A stretch of 64,000 nt of DNA from Nocardioides panaciterrulae (GCF_013409645.1 NZ_JACCBG010000001.1:1178001-1242000), one strand, 5' to 3'; positions 9,475-18,764 are shown, counted from the stretch's first letter. The notes: a model not told the origin generated them from the letters alone. Translations and numbers: made by a program.

Positions 9475-12400
9475 GCCTGCGCCTCGACACCCCCGAGCAG
9501 CTGCGCGACCTGCTGGGGGAGAGCTGGACCTTCAGCCCCCAGCAGTTCGCGGCGATCACCGCGCCGCTCGAGCCGGCGGTGGTGATCGCGGGCGCGGGCT
9601 CGGGCAAGACCACGGTGATGGCCGCCCGGGTGGTGTGGCTGGTGGCCACCGGCCGGGTCGCCCCCGCGGAGGTCCTCGGCCTGACCTTCACGACCAAGGC
9701 CACCGCGGAGCTCGCGTCCCGGATCCGGGCCAGCCTGCGGCAGGCCGGGCTGCTGCCGGACCGCGAGCTGCGCCCGCTGCCCGGGCCCGACGGCGAGACT
9801 GTGGCTGAAGGGGAGGTCGAGGAGCCCACGGTCTCGACGTACCACTCCTACGCCTCGGCGCTGCTCTCCGAGCACGGCCTGCGGATCGGCCACGAGCCCG
9901 ACACCCGGCTGATCGCCGACGCCAGCCGCTACCAGCTCGCGGCCCGGGTCGTGCAGCGCTACACCCGGCCGGTCGAGCACCTGTCGGACTCACCGCGCCA
10001 CGTCGTGCAGTACCTCCTCGCGCTCGACGCCGAGATGAGCGAGCACCTCGTCGATCCCGCCACGGTCCGGGCGTACGACGCGGCGGAGCGGCAGCGGTTC
10101 GTCGACGGCATGGCCGCGGAGTCGCGCAAGACCTACCGCGCCCGCAACGAGAAGGCGATCTCGGCCATCGACCGCCGCGCCGAGCTGCTGGGCCTGGTCG
10201 AGGCCTACCGGGACCTGAAGGCCCACCTGGGCCTGATGGACTTCTCCGACCAGATCGCGCTGGCCGCGCGGCTCGCCGCGCAGTGCCCGGAGGTGGGCGC
10301 GCTGGAGCGCGGGAAGTACCGCATCGTGCTGCTCGACGAGTACCAGGACACCTCGGTCGCCCAGGCGCTGATGCTCAGCCGGCTCTTCTCCGGCCCGGAC
10401 CCCGACCACGGCCGGGGCCACCCGGTCACCGCGGTCGGCGATCCCAACCAGGCGATCTACGGCTGGCGGGGCGCCTCGGTGTCCAACATCCTCGAGTTCG
10501 GCCAGGACTTCCCGGCCGGCGACGGCGAGCCCCGCACCTACCCGCTGACGGTCAACCGGCGCAGCGACGAGCGGATCCTGGCCACCGCCAACCACCTCGC
10601 GGCCGACCTGTACGCCGCGCGCCCGGGGCTGCGGCCGCTGGAGGCCAAGCCCGGCGCGGCGCCGGGTGAGGTCCGGGTCGCGGTGCACGAGACCTACGAC
10701 GACGAGCTGGCCTGGCTCGCCGACCGGGTCGTGGAGGTGCACGCCGAGCTTGCCGCCGCCGGCGCGGGGCCGGCCTGGAAGGAGATCGGCGTCCTGACCC
10801 GCGACAACGCCCACGCGGCGAAGGTCTTCGACGCGTTGAGCGAGCGCGAGATCCCGGTGGAGATCGTCGGCCTCAAGGGGCTGCTCCGGCTGCCCGAGGT
10901 GGCCGAGGTGGTCGCCACGCTGACCCTGGTGCAGGACGTCACCGCCAACGCCGCGCTGCTGACCCTGCTCGCCGGCCCCCGCTGGGCGATCGGCCCGCGC
11001 GACCTGGCGCTGCTCGGCCGGCGGGCCGCCGAGCTCGCCGGCGACCAGCGCGGCGCGGCCGGGCCCGGGGCGCCCGACCTGCAGGCGCAGCTGCGGGCCG
11101 CGGTCGAGGGAGCCGACCCGACCGAGATCGCGTCGCTGTGCGACGCGCTGGAGGATCCCGGCGACCACGCCTACTCCGCGGAGGCGCGCGCGCGGTTCAC
11201 GTTGCTGGCCGAGGAGCTGCGGCGGCTGCGGGCGGCAGTGGGCGAGCCGATCCTCGACCTGGTCCGGCGGATCGTCGACGTCACCGGCATCGACCTCGAG
11301 CTGGCCTCCTCGGTCAGCCCCGCGGCGGCGGCCCGCCGCGACAACCTCGACCTGTTCGTGCAGGCGGTGGCGGAGTTCCAGGCCGTCGACGGGCAGGTGA
11401 CGCTGGCGGCGCTGCTGGCCTGGCTGGAGGCCGAGGACGAGTTCGGCCAGGGCCTCGACGTGGCCACGCCGTCGGAGGCCGACTCGGTGAAGCTGCTGAC
11501 CGTGCACCGGGCCAAGGGCCTGGAGTGGGACGCGGTCTTCCTGGTCGGCGTCACCGAGCAGAAGTTCCCCACCAACCGCGGCCGGTCCAGCTGGCTCACG
11601 GTGCCGTCGGTGATGCCGGCGGCGCTGCGCGGCGACGCCCGGGACCTGCCGGTGCTCGGGGGCCACACGCCGGAGGACATCGCCGCGCACGCGGCCGCCG
11701 CCAAGGCCCACGAGGCCGAGGAGGAGCTGCGGCTCGGGTACGTCGCCTGGACGCGCGCCCGGCACCGGCTGTTCGTCTCCGCCTGGTGCTGGGCCTCGCA
11801 CCTGAAGTCCGCCCGCGGGCCCTCGGCGTACCTCCGCGCCACCCGCGAGGCGATGGAGGCCTGGGGCGGGGCGCCCGACCACTGGCTCGACGCGCCGCCG
11901 AAGGGCGCGACGAGCCCGTACGCCGAGGTCTCGCCCGACCTGCCGTGGCCGATCTCGCACCGCACCGCCGAGGTGGAGCGGCGGATCGAGGCCGCCGCCC
12001 GGGTCCGGGCCGCGCGCCCGGTCGACGAGCAGACCGTGGAGGACGTGTTGCACCTCGACCGGATCGCGCAGTGGGACGACGAGATCGGCCGGCTCCTGGA
12101 GGAGGCACGCCGCGACCGCTCGCCGCAGGTGCAGGTGCCGCTGCCCTCGAGCCTGTCGGCGACCTCGCTGGCCCGGCTGCGCGACGACCCCGACGGCTTC
12201 GCCCGCGACCTGGCCCGGCCGATGCCGCGCCGTCCCTCGTCCGCGGCCCGGTTCGGCACCAGGTTCCACGCCTGGGTGGAGGCGCGGTTCGGCCAGCAGC
12301 TGCTGCTGGACCCCGACGAGCTGCCGGGCCGCGGCGACGAGGGCATCGACGACGACTCCGAGCTGCAGGAGCTGGTCAAGCGGTTCGAGGAGGGTCCGTT

Positions 12401-12716
12401 CGCCGACCGGGTGCCGCACGCCGTGGAGGCGCCGTTCGCGCTGGTGCTCGGCGGCCAGGTCGTCCGCGGCCGGATCGACGCGGTCTACGAGCAGGTCGTC
12501 GCCGGCCGGCCCGGCTACCTCCTGGTGGACTGGAAGACCAACCGTGAGGCGACCGCCGACCCGCTCCAGCTCGCGATCTACCGGACCGCCTGGGCCGAGC
12601 TCGCCGGCGTCCCCGTCGAGCAGGTCACGGTGGCGTTCTACTACGTCCGCACCGGTGAGGTCGTCGAGCCCGCGGGCCTGCCCGACCGCGTCGAGCTGGA
12701 GCGGCTGGTGAGCTGA
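9471..12716 (+). CDS. adnB: AdnB subunit, helicase-nuclease for double-strand break resection
   Basis: This 1081-residue protein is the partner of AdnA. Walker A is A-G-A-G-S-G-K-T-T at about residues 40-48. D-E-Y-Q-D-T-S, V-G-D-P-N-Q-A-I-Y-G-W-R-G, T-V-H-R-A-K-G-L-E-W and W-T-R-A-R-H-R-L-F complete the helicase motifs. The C-terminal nuclease core is L-L-V-D-W-K-T-N-R. Unlike AdnA it lacks the flanking Fe-S cysteines, as expected for the AdnB type. The true start is GTG 9471, overlapping the adnA stop by 4 nt; the frame stays open far upstream only because of high GC. The heterodimer unwinds and trims broken DNA ends; this role is family knowledge. Confidence 0.88.
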   Translation: MSLRLDTPEQLRDLLGESWTFSPQQFAAITAPLEPAVVIAGAGSGKTTVMAARVVWLVATGRVAPAEVLGLTFTTKATAELASRIRASLRQAGLLPDRELRPLPGPDGETVAEGEVEEPTVSTYHSYASALLSEHGLRIGHEPDTRLIADASRYQLAARVVQRYTRPVEHLSDSPRHVVQYLLALDAEMSEHLVDPATVRAYDAAERQRFVDGMAAESRKTYRARNEKAISAIDRRAELLGLVEAYRDLKAHLGLMDFSDQIALAARLAAQCPEVGALERGKYRIVLLDEYQDTSVAQALMLSRLFSGPDPDHGRGHPVTAVGDPNQAIYGWRGASVSNILEFGQDFPAGDGEPRTYPLTVNRRSDERILATANHLAADLYAARPGLRPLEAKPGAAPGEVRVAVHETYDDELAWLADRVVEVHAELAAAGAGPAWKEIGVLTRDNAHAAKVFDALSEREIPVEIVGLKGLLRLPEVAEVVATLTLVQDVTANAALLTLLAGPRWAIGPRDLALLGRRAAELAGDQRGAAGPGAPDLQAQLRAAVEGADPTEIASLCDALEDPGDHAYSAEARARFTLLAEELRRLRAAVGEPILDLVRRIVDVTGIDLELASSVSPAAAARRDNLDLFVQAVAEFQAVDGQVTLAALLAWLEAEDEFGQGLDVATPSEADSVKLLTVHRAKGLEWDAVFLVGVTEQKFPTNRGRSSWLTVPSVMPAALRGDARDLPVLGGHTPEDIAAHAAAAKAHEAEEELRLGYVAWTRARHRLFVSAWCWASHLKSARGPSAYLRATREAMEAWGGAPDHWLDAPPKGATSPYAEVSPDLPWPISHRTAEVERRIEAAARVRAARPVDEQTVEDVLHLDRIAQWDDEIGRLLEEARRDRSPQVQVPLPSSLSATSLARLRDDPDGFARDLARPMPRRPSSAARFGTRFHAWVEARFGQQLLLDPDELPGRGDEGIDDDSELQELVKRFEEGPFADRVPHAVEAPFALVLGGQVVRGRIDAVYEQVVAGRPGYLLVDWKTNREATADPLQLAIYRTAWAELAGVPVEQVTVAFYYVRTGEVVEPAGLPDRVELERLVS

Positions 12717-12743
12717 GACCGAGCGGAGCGGGGTTTCCGGCGT

Positions 12744-13625
12744 TCAGATGTGAGTGAGGTTCACGGTGCCCCACACCAGGAAGCCGGGCACGATCAGCCA
12801 CCCCGCGCACAGGCAGAGCAGGAGCATCCACCGCGGCAGGAGCCAGATCACCCGACCGCGCACGGCGGCCCGGCCCGAGGACATCCGGCCGCTGAGGACG
12901 CGGCTGTACCTTCCGTAGCCGTCCGGGAGGAACGGCGACCACGGGTCCCGGGTGCGCAGGGCCCGCCAGACCAGGCCCCAGGAGGTCCGCGGCGGGTCGG
13001 CCCGCAGGTGCGCGCCGGTGGTGCCCGCCGCGCTCTCCCCGGCCGTCGGCCCGGTGGGGAGCAGCAGCTGCCCGGTCACGTCGTCGCCGACGAGCTCGGG
13101 GCGCGCTCGCGCCCACTCGCGCAGCATGTCCACCACGTCGGCCCAGCGACGCTCGTCGGAGATCTCCAGGATGCCCTGCGGAGCGCGCACCTCCAGGCGG
13201 CCGTGCAGCCGGCGGCTGCTGACGCCGCGCACGGCCGGGTCCCCGGGCGTCGACCGCTTCCACGTGGTCGACAGGGCCGGCCGGTAGACCAGGCCGGTGG
13301 CCTGCTCGCGGGTGATGCGCAGGTCGACCCGGCCGGCCGCCTCCCGCCGGACCTCACCGGGCTCGACGACCAAGGCGGCGGGCGGTGCGACGAGCCGCCG
13401 CACGAGGGCGACCAGGCCGACCCCGAGCAGGAGGGCGAGGAGGCCGACGAGCAGGAGCACCAGGACCGCGGTGCCGGTGGAGACCGGCTCGCCGTCCACG
13501 GTGACGCCGCCGCGCACGCCGTCCAGCAGTGCCGGGACCAGGCCCGCGTCCAGGAAGCCGCATGCCGCGATGGGCAGCAGCAGTGACCACCTGCTCCGGG
13601 TCAGGACGACCCGCGGGGCGGTCAC
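12744..13625 (-). CDS. Membrane protein of unknown function, translationally coupled to deoD
   Basis: This 293-residue protein has two hydrophobic helices in the first 80 residues, including [16 protein letters not shown] soluble middle of about 170 residues follows, and a final helix near residues 265-290 contains [13 protein letters not shown]. The middle carries [12 protein letters not shown] and W-K-R-S-T stretches that could be a PH-like beta domain, but I do not recognise the family with confidence. GTG 13625 overlaps the upstream deoD stop by GTGA, so the two genes are probably translated together. It converges with adnB, with 27 nt between stops. The function is unknown. Confidence 0.55.
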   Translation of the reverse strand: MTAPRVVLTRSRWSLLLPIAACGFLDAGLVPALLDGVRGGVTVDGEPVSTGTAVLVLLLVGLLALLLGVGLVALVRRLVAPPAALVVEPGEVRREAAGRVDLRITREQATGLVYRPALSTTWKRSTPGDPAVRGVSSRRLHGRLEVRAPQGILEISDERRWADVVDMLREWARARPELVGDDVTGQLLLPTGPTAGESAAGTTGAHLRADPPRTSWGLVWRALRTRDPWSPFLPDGYGRYSRVLSGRMSSGRAAVRGRVIWLLPRWMLLLCLCAGWLIVPGFLVWGTVNLTHI

Positions 13626-14335
13626 GCGCCCAGGGCCGCTTCGAGGGCGATGTCGACCATGGCGCCGAACGTCTTCTCCCGCTCGGCCGCGGTCGTCTCC
13701 TCGCCGGTGACGATGTGGTCGGAGACGGTGCAGACCGCGAGCGCCTTGCGTCCGTGACCGGCGGCCAGGGTGTAGAGCGCGCTGGCCTCCATCTCGACCG
13801 CGAGCACGCCGTACTCCACCATCCGCGCGGTGAGCTCGGGGCGGGGGCTGTAGAACGAGTCGCTGCTGAGGAGCAGCCCCACGTGCACGTCCGCCCCGCC
13901 GGCACGGGTCCGGGCGGCCTCGTAGGCCCGGTGCAGCAGGCCGAAGTCGGCGACCGGGGCGTAGTCGAGGCCCTCGAAGCGGATCCGGTTCATCGAGGAG
14001 TCGGTGCACGCGCCGGAGGCGAGGACGATGTCACGCACCGCCAGCCGGTCGGTCAGCGCGCCGCAGGAGCCGACCCGGACGATGGACTCGACGCCGTACT
14101 CCCGGAACAGCTCGTTGGCGTAGATGGCCAGCGAGGGCTGGCCCATGCCCGAGCCCTGGACCGAGACGCGCCGGCCGCGCCAGGTGCCGGTGTAGCCGAG
14201 CATGCCGCGGACCTCGGAGTAGCACCGGGCGTCCTCGAGGAAGGTCTCGGCGATCCACCGCGCGCGCAGCGGGTCGCCGGGCATGAGGACGACAGGGGCG
14301 ATCTCGCCGGGCTCGGCGCCGATGTGGGTGCTCAC
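13622..14335 (-). CDS. deoD: Purine nucleoside phosphorylase, DeoD type
   Basis: This 237-residue protein matches the hexameric DeoD-type phosphorylase (usual 233-239). It shows [13 protein letters not shown] near the start, M-P-G-D-P-L-R-A-R with the phosphate-binding Arg, [25 protein letters not shown] in the ribose site and T-V-S-D-H-I with the catalytic Asp. It cleaves purine (deoxy)nucleosides with phosphate for salvage. The GTG start 14335 is supported by a TAGGCT box 8 nt upstream; the frame further upstream reads back into the divergent nudC promoter. Confidence 0.92.
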   Translation of the reverse strand: MSTHIGAEPGEIAPVVLMPGDPLRARWIAETFLEDARCYSEVRGMLGYTGTWRGRRVSVQGSGMGQPSLAIYANELFREYGVESIVRVGSCGALTDRLAVRDIVLASGACTDSSMNRIRFEGLDYAPVADFGLLHRAYEAARTRAGGADVHVGLLLSSDSFYSPRPELTARMVEYGVLAVEMEASALYTLAAGHGRKALAVCTVSDHIVTGEETTAAEREKTFGAMVDIALEAALGA

Positions 14336-14343
14336 TCGCGTGG

Positions 14344-14349
14344 AGCCTA
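14344..14349 (-). promoter_or_regulatory. Leaderless-type -10 box of deoD (TAGGCT)
   Basis: On the minus strand TAGGCT ends 8 nt before GTG 14335. It is part of a compact divergent promoter region shared with nudC. Confidence 0.5.
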
Positions 14350-14380
14350 GGGCCAACCGCGGCGCCCACCCAAGCCGGAC

Positions 14381-14386
14381 TAGCCT
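14381..14386 (+). promoter_or_regulatory. Leaderless-type -10 box of nudC (TAGCCT)
   Basis: TAGCCT ends 7 nt before GTG 14394. The match in form and spacing to the other starts in the window supports this start. Confidence 0.55.
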
Positions 14387-14393
14387 CGGCAAC

Positions 14394-15305
14394 GTGACCT
14401 ACCCGCACCTCCGCCTGGCCGCCAACCCGCACGATCGGACGGGGGTCCGTCGCACCGACGATCCCTGGCTGGAGGAGCGCTGGAGCTCCCCGCAGAGCCG
14501 GGTCCTGGTGCTGGCCGGGGCGCGGGTGCGCCCGGTCGGGGGCCGGCTGGACTGGGTGGCCCCGGTGGACGCGCCGCAGGGGCTGCGGATCCTGCTCGGG
14601 GAGCAGCAGGGCACGACGTACTTCGCGGTCGTGGTCGACCCCGACGACGCGCCCGGCGAGGCCGGCGACTGGGTCGGGCTGCGCGAGGTGCTGCCGCACC
14701 TGGCGAGCGAGGGCGTGGACGAGGCGCCGCTGGTGCTGCACGCGATCGGTCTGGCCGAGTGGCTGCGCGCCACCCGCCACTGCCCCCGCTGCGGCGGACC
14801 CCTGGAGCCGCGGGCCGCGGGCCACGAGCTGCGGTGCGCCGAGTGCGGTCGCGTGCAGTTCCCGCGCTCGGACCCGGCGGTGATCATGCTGGTCACCGCC
14901 GGCGACCCGGGCTCGGAGGACGAGCGGTGCCTGCTGGGCCACCAGGCGAGCTGGCCCGAGGGCCGCTACTCCACGCTCGCGGGCTTCTGCGAGCCGGGGG
15001 AGACCCTCGAGGACGCCGTGCGCCGCGAGGTCGTCGAGGAGACCGGCGTGCGGGTCGGCGAGGTCACCTACTTCGGCAACCAGCCCTGGCCGCTCCCCGC
15101 CAGCCTGATGCTGGGGTTCGTGGCCAGGGCCGAGTCGACCGCGATCTCGGTGGACGAGCAGGAGATCGCCGAGGCCCGCTGGTTCACCCGCACCGCGATG
15201 AAGGCCGAGGCCGAGGCGGGCACGCTGCTGCTGCCCGGCGGCGTCTCGATCTCCCGGTCGCTGGTCGAGCACTGGTACGGCGGGCCGCTGCCCGGCTCGT
15301 GGTGA
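14394..15305 (+). CDS. nudC: NADH pyrophosphatase NudC
   Basis: This 303-residue protein hydrolyses NAD(H) and related dinucleotides, and can remove NAD caps from RNA in the bacterial family. It has the NudC zinc ribbon (C-P-R-C-G-G at about residues 128-133, then C-A-E-C-G) followed by the Nudix box [10 protein letters not shown]-x8-R-E-V-V-E-E-T-G. The downstream S-x-Q-P-W-P-x-P-x-S-L-M motif, here [11 protein letters not shown], is diagnostic of NudC within the Nudix superfamily. The GTG start is backed by a -10 box 7 nt upstream. It is followed convergently by a mycoredoxin gene. Confidence 0.93.
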   Translation: MTYPHLRLAANPHDRTGVRRTDDPWLEERWSSPQSRVLVLAGARVRPVGGRLDWVAPVDAPQGLRILLGEQQGTTYFAVVVDPDDAPGEAGDWVGLREVLPHLASEGVDEAPLVLHAIGLAEWLRATRHCPRCGGPLEPRAAGHELRCAECGRVQFPRSDPAVIMLVTAGDPGSEDERCLLGHQASWPEGRYSTLAGFCEPGETLEDAVRREVVEETGVRVGEVTYFGNQPWPLPASLMLGFVARAESTAISVDEQEIAEARWFTRTAMKAEAEAGTLLLPGGVSISRSLVEHWYGGPLPGSW

Positions 15306-15314
15306 CCGGCGGGC

Positions 15315-15584
15315 TCAGGCCAGCGCGGCCAGCTTCTCCTTGACCTGCACCAGCGAGGGGTTGGTCTGCGCGGTGCCGTCGGCGTACACGAGGGTGGGGA
15401 CGGTCTGGTTGCCGCCGTTGGCGGACTCGACGATGCTGGCGGCGGCCGGGTCCTGCTCGATGTCCACGATGTCGTAGGTGATGCCTTCGCGGTCCAGCTG
15501 GCCCTTGAGCCGGTGGCAGTAGCCGCACCAGGGGGTGGTGTACATCGTGAACAAAGCAGGCATCTCCTCTGCTCGGACTGTCAT
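15315..15584 (-). CDS. Mycoredoxin / glutaredoxin-like protein
   Basis: This protein of 82-89 residues has the active-site motif C-G-Y-C at Cys20/Cys23 of the long form and the T-V-P-T-L cis-proline loop of the thioredoxin fold. C-G-Y-C is typical of mycoredoxin-1, which reduces mixed disulfides with mycothiol in actinobacteria. Start choice is uncertain: ATG 15584 gives 89 residues and ATG 15563 gives 82, the usual mycoredoxin length. The latter has AGAGGAG directly abutting it, with no spacer. It lies between nudC and uvrD2, an order I recall from mycobacteria. Confidence 0.85.
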   Translation of the reverse strand: MTVRAEEMPALFTMYTTPWCGYCHRLKGQLDREGITYDIVDIEQDPAAASIVESANGGNQTVPTLVYADGTAQTNPSLVQVKEKLAALA

Positions 15585-15646
15585 CGGGTCCGTCTAGGGT
15601 TTTGCGGACCATCAGAAGTAACTAGTTCCACCGAGGAGTTGTTCCC

Positions 15647-17692
15647 ATGCCCCCCGCCCCCGGGCCCGACGACCTGCTGGCCGCGCTCGACCCCGAGCAG
15701 CGGCGGGTGGCCGAGGCGCTGCGGGGTCCGGTGCGGGTGCTGGCCGGCGCCGGCACCGGCAAGACCCGGGCGATCACCCACCGGATCGCCCACGGGGTGG
15801 CCACCGGGGTCTACGCCCCCACCGAGGTGCTCGCGGTCACCTTCACGACCCGCGCGGCCGGCGAGATGCGGTCGCGGCTGCGGACGCTCGGGGCGGGCCC
15901 GGTCCAGGCCCGCACGTTCCACTCCGCGGCGCTGCGCCAGCTGCGGTTCTTCTGGCCCCGGGTGCACGGCACCGAGCTGCCGACCCTGATCGAGTCGAAG
16001 ATCGGCCTGCTGGCCACCGCCGCGCGCCGGCAGCGGCTGAACGCCGACCAGGCGCTGCTGCGCGACCTGGCCTCGGAGATCGAGTGGTCCAAGGTCAGCA
16101 ACGTCCACCCCGACGACTACGCCCGGTTGGCGACCCGACGCGGCCGGTCGGTCTCCGGGCAGGACCCGGAGACCGTGGCCCGGGTGTTCGCGGCCTACGA
16201 GGAGACCAAGCGCGCCCAGGGCCGGATGGACATGGAGGACGTGCTGCTGCTGACCGCCGGGATGCTCGCGGACGACGAGCGGGTGGCGGCCCAGGTGCGC
16301 CGGCAGTACAAGTGGTTCGTCGTCGACGAGTTCCAGGACGTCTCGCCGCTTCAGTCCGCGCTGCTCGAGCTGTGGCTGGGGGGTCGCGACGAGCTCTGCG
16401 TGGTCGGCGACCCCGCCCAGACGATCTACTCCTTCGCGGGCGCCAACGCCGCCTACCTGCGCGACTTCGCCACCAAGCACCCGAACACCACCTCGATCGA
16501 GCTGGTGCGCAACTACCGCTCCTCGCCGGAGGTGGTCGCCGCCGCGAACACGCTGCTGGCCGGCACCACCAGCCGCAGCGTGGAGCTGCGGGCGCAGCGG
16601 CCCTCGGGGCCGGCGGTCACCTACACGGGGTACCCCGACGAGGTGGCCGAGGCCGAGGCGGCGGCGGCCGCGATCAAGCGGCTGCGTGACCAGGGCCGCC
16701 CGCTCGGCGAGGTCGCGGTGCTGTTCCGCATCAACGCCCAGTCCGAGGCCTTCGAGGAGGCGCTGGCCAGCCGGGCGCTGCCGTACGTCGTGCGCGGCGC
16801 CGCCCGCTTCTTCGACCGCCCGGAGGTGCGCGAGGCGGTGACCCGGCTGCGTGGCGCGGCCCGCTCCGGTGAGGGCGAGGACGTCGTGGAGACCGTGCGC
16901 GCCACGCTCTCCGGGATGGGCTGGACCTCGCAGGCGCCCACCGCGCGCGGCCAGACCCGGGATCGCTGGGAGTCCTGGCAGGCACTGGTCGACCAGGCGA
17001 CCGAGTTCGCCCGCGCCCCGGGCGCCGACCTCAACGGGTTCGTCGACGACCTCGACCGCCGGGCCGCCGAGCAGCACGCCCCGGTCGCCGACGGGGTCAC
17101 GCTGGCGACCTTCCACGCCGCCAAGGGCCTGGAGTGGGACTCGGTCTTCCTGTGCGGGCTGCAGGACGGCACGCTGCCGATCACCTACGCCGAGTCGCCG
17201 GCGGCGATCGAGGAGGAGCGCCGGCTGCTCTACGTCGGCATGACCCGGGCCCGCCTGGACCTCTCGCTGTCGTGGGCGCAGGCCCGCAACCCGGGCGGCC
17301 GGGCCTCGCGCAAGCCCTCGCGCTTCCTCGACCCGCTGCTGCCCGACCACGCCCGGCCCGAGCCGAAGGCGCCCCGCCAGCGCAAGGTCGCCAGCTGCCG
17401 CGAGTGCGGCCGGCCGCTGTCCACCGGTGCGGAGAAGAAGCGCGGCCGGTGCGAGGACTGCCCCGCGTCCTACGACGAGGGGCTGTTCGAGCGGCTGCGC
17501 GAGTGGCGCAAGGCCCAGGCGGGGGAGGAGAGCGTGCCGGCGTTCGTGATCTTCACCGACGCCACGCTGCAGCTGGTCGCCGAGCACCGCCCCCGGACCC
17601 CGGACGCCCTGCTCCGGATCAGCGGGGTCGGCCGGTCGAAGCTCGAGCGGTACGGCGATGCGGTCCTGGCGCTGGTCCAGGACGAGATCTGA
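15647..17692 (+). CDS. uvrD2: ATP-dependent DNA helicase UvrD2
   Basis: This 681-residue superfamily 1A helicase has Walker A A-G-A-G-T-G-K-T, D-E-F-Q-D-V-S as motif II, V-V-G-D-P-A-Q-T-I-Y-S-F-A-G, and T-F-H-A-A-K-G-L-E-W. After the motor it carries a tetracysteine module (C-R-E-C-G then C-E-D-C-P) and a C-terminal HRDC domain of about 75 residues. This layout defines mycobacterial-type UvrD2. GAGGAG lies 8 nt before ATG 15647. The stop codon abuts the AT-rich whiB7 promoter tract. UvrD2 unwinds 3'-tailed DNA in repair; that is family knowledge. Confidence 0.92.
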   Translation: MPPAPGPDDLLAALDPEQRRVAEALRGPVRVLAGAGTGKTRAITHRIAHGVATGVYAPTEVLAVTFTTRAAGEMRSRLRTLGAGPVQARTFHSAALRQLRFFWPRVHGTELPTLIESKIGLLATAARRQRLNADQALLRDLASEIEWSKVSNVHPDDYARLATRRGRSVSGQDPETVARVFAAYEETKRAQGRMDMEDVLLLTAGMLADDERVAAQVRRQYKWFVVDEFQDVSPLQSALLELWLGGRDELCVVGDPAQTIYSFAGANAAYLRDFATKHPNTTSIELVRNYRSSPEVVAAANTLLAGTTSRSVELRAQRPSGPAVTYTGYPDEVAEAEAAAAAIKRLRDQGRPLGEVAVLFRINAQSEAFEEALASRALPYVVRGAARFFDRPEVREAVTRLRGAARSGEGEDVVETVRATLSGMGWTSQAPTARGQTRDRWESWQALVDQATEFARAPGADLNGFVDDLDRRAAEQHAPVADGVTLATFHAAKGLEWDSVFLCGLQDGTLPITYAESPAAIEEERRLLYVGMTRARLDLSLSWAQARNPGGRASRKPSRFLDPLLPDHARPEPKAPRQRKVASCRECGRPLSTGAEKKRGRCEDCPASYDEGLFERLREWRKAQAGEESVPAFVIFTDATLQLVAEHRPRTPDALLRISGVGRSKLERYGDAVLALVQDEI

Positions 17693-17751
17693 AAAAAATC
17701 GAGAAATACCCACAAAATCGTTTGCCCCTTACCTGGGGCACGCGATAGTTT
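17692..17751 (+). promoter_or_regulatory. Probable WhiB7-autoactivated promoter of whiB7
   Basis: An A/T-rich tract unusual for this genome (17692-17719, with runs of seven and four A) lies directly upstream of a -35-like TTGCCC at 17722-17727. An 18-nt spacer leads to a -10-like TAGTTT at 17746-17751. WhiB7 is known to activate promoters with an AT-rich block just upstream of -35, bound by its C-terminal AT-hook. The match to that architecture is the basis for the call; autoregulation is inferred. Confidence 0.7.
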
Positions 17752-17824
17752 TCCCGCATCACAACAGCCAGCGCACCACGGCCCTGACAACGCCGGCGCC
17801 CGAGCATCGAAGGAGGTGGACCAG

Positions 17825-18061
17825 ATGAACAGCACCATGACCACGACGACGACCCAGATCGCGTCGACCTTCGGCATGCCCATCTCTGGCCACGCCTCCG
17901 GTTCGACCCTGGGTCGCACCGTCGTCGGTGCCGCGGACAAGTGCGCCCTCGTCACGCCCGTCGTGCGCGATCGCAAGTTCGTCGCCGGCGCCGGCTCCAT
18001 CGTGAGCCCGGCCCAGGCCTACTTCCCGGGGACCAGTGCCTGGAGACCGCCCAGCTGTTGA
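17825..18061 (+). CDS. Upstream ORF in the whiB7 leader (78 aa)
   Basis: An ORF of 78 codons starts at ATG 17825, 8 nt after a very strong ribosome site (AAGGAGGTGG at 17810-17819). It lies between the putative whiB7 promoter and the leader terminator. The peptide begins with a Met/Thr/Ser-rich stretch (M-N-S-T-M-T-T-T-T-T), has one central Cys and ends in W-R-P-P-S-C. It resembles no enzyme I know and has no membrane segment. Its last 20 codons overlap the 5' strand of a helix that could compete with the terminator, so its main role may be as a translation sensor. GTG 17816 is in frame but would overlap the ribosome site. Confidence 0.55.
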   Translation: MNSTMTTTTTQIASTFGMPISGHASGSTLGRTVVGAADKCALVTPVVRDRKFVAGAGSIVSPAQAYFPGTSAWRPPSC

Positions 18062-18086
18062 CACCACGACAGCATCGGCAGCCTCC

Positions 18087-18127
18087 AGGCCGCGGAACCC
18101 GAACCGGGATCCGCGGCCTTTCTGTTT
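18087..18127 (+). terminator. Intrinsic terminator inside the whiB7 leader (attenuator)
   Basis: AGGCCGCGGA (18087-18096) and TCCGCGGCCT (18110-18119) form a perfect 10-bp stem with a 13-nt loop, followed by TTTCTGTTT. It lies 26 nt after the upstream ORF stop and 64 nt before whiB7, so it would end transcription before whiB7 unless prevented. An 8-nt segment at 18038-18045 can pair perfectly with 18083-18090, overlapping the terminator's 5' arm. Confidence 0.75.
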
Positions 18128-18190
18128 CCCAGGCCGCGTTCCAGCCCGCACCACCAACCGCGATCAGGTCAGAAGTAAGGAGGTGAAAAC

Positions 18191-18517
18191 ATGACCATCA
18201 GCGTTCTCGACCGCACCGATGGCACTGCCGAGGCGCCCAGCCTGGGGGTCCTGCACGACGAGGCCAGCCGGGTGGACGACGAGCTGCTGCCCTGCCGGGC
18301 CAACAACCCCGAGCTGTGGTTCGCCGAGTCGCCCGCCGACGTGGAGCACGCCAAGGCCCTCTGCCAGGGCTGTCCGGTCCAGGCCCTGTGCCTCGACGGC
18401 GCCCTCGAGCGCCGCGAGCCCTGGGGAGTCTGGGGCGGCGAGCTCTTCCTGCAGGGCGTGGTGATCCCGCGCAAGCGGCCCCGCGGCCGTCCCCGCAAGA
18501 ACGAGGCGGCCGCCTGA
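18191..18517 (+). CDS. whiB7: WhiB7 transcriptional regulator with AT-hook
   Basis: This 108-residue WhiB-family protein has the four Fe-S ligands Cys35, Cys58, Cys61 and Cys67 (C-x2-C-x5-C for the last three). The W-G-V-W-G-G turn is at about 78-83 and the basic AT-hook R-P-R-G-R-P-R-K at 96-103. The AT-hook separates WhiB7 from other WhiB proteins. It binds the sigma-A holoenzyme and induces intrinsic resistance genes when translation is inhibited. TAAGGAGGTGA at 18176-18186 is a near-perfect ribosome site. It follows uvrD2 and its own long leader. Confidence 0.9.
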   Translation: MTISVLDRTDGTAEAPSLGVLHDEASRVDDELLPCRANNPELWFAESPADVEHAKALCQGCPVQALCLDGALERREPWGVWGGELFLQGVVIPRKRPRGRPRKNEAAA

Positions 18518-18599
18518 GCCGCCCGGGACCGGCAGGTCTCGAGCATCGATCCACGAAACCACCACCGATGAGCACACCGAGCAGAACTGGAGCACCACG

Positions 18600-18764
18600 A
18601 TGAACCTGATGCCGGAGAACCTGGCACGCGCACAGATGACCGCGCGCCTGGGAGAGGCGCAGCAGATGCGGCTCGGGCACCGTCTCGCCCGCACCCGCCG
18701 CCTGAACCGGAGGGCCGAGCAGGCCGCCCAGCAGGCCCGCTACGCCCTCGCCCGAGCGCTCTGA
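18600..18764 (+). CDS. Small Arg/Ala/Gln-rich helical protein, paralogue A (54 aa)
   Basis: A 54-residue ORF starts at ATG 18600, with GGAG 7 nt upstream. The product begins M-N-L-M-P-E-N-L-A-R-A-Q-M and ends A-R-Y-A-L-A-R-A-L. It is probably one or two amphipathic helices, strongly basic, with no Cys and no membrane segment. A second copy lies 82 nt downstream with the same length, the same ribosome site and most residues conserved, which is strong evidence that both are translated. It lies 82 nt after whiB7 and may be cotranscribed. I do not recognise the family and assign no function. Confidence 0.65.
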   Translation: MNLMPENLARAQMTARLGEAQQMRLGHRLARTRRLNRRAEQAAQQARYALARAL

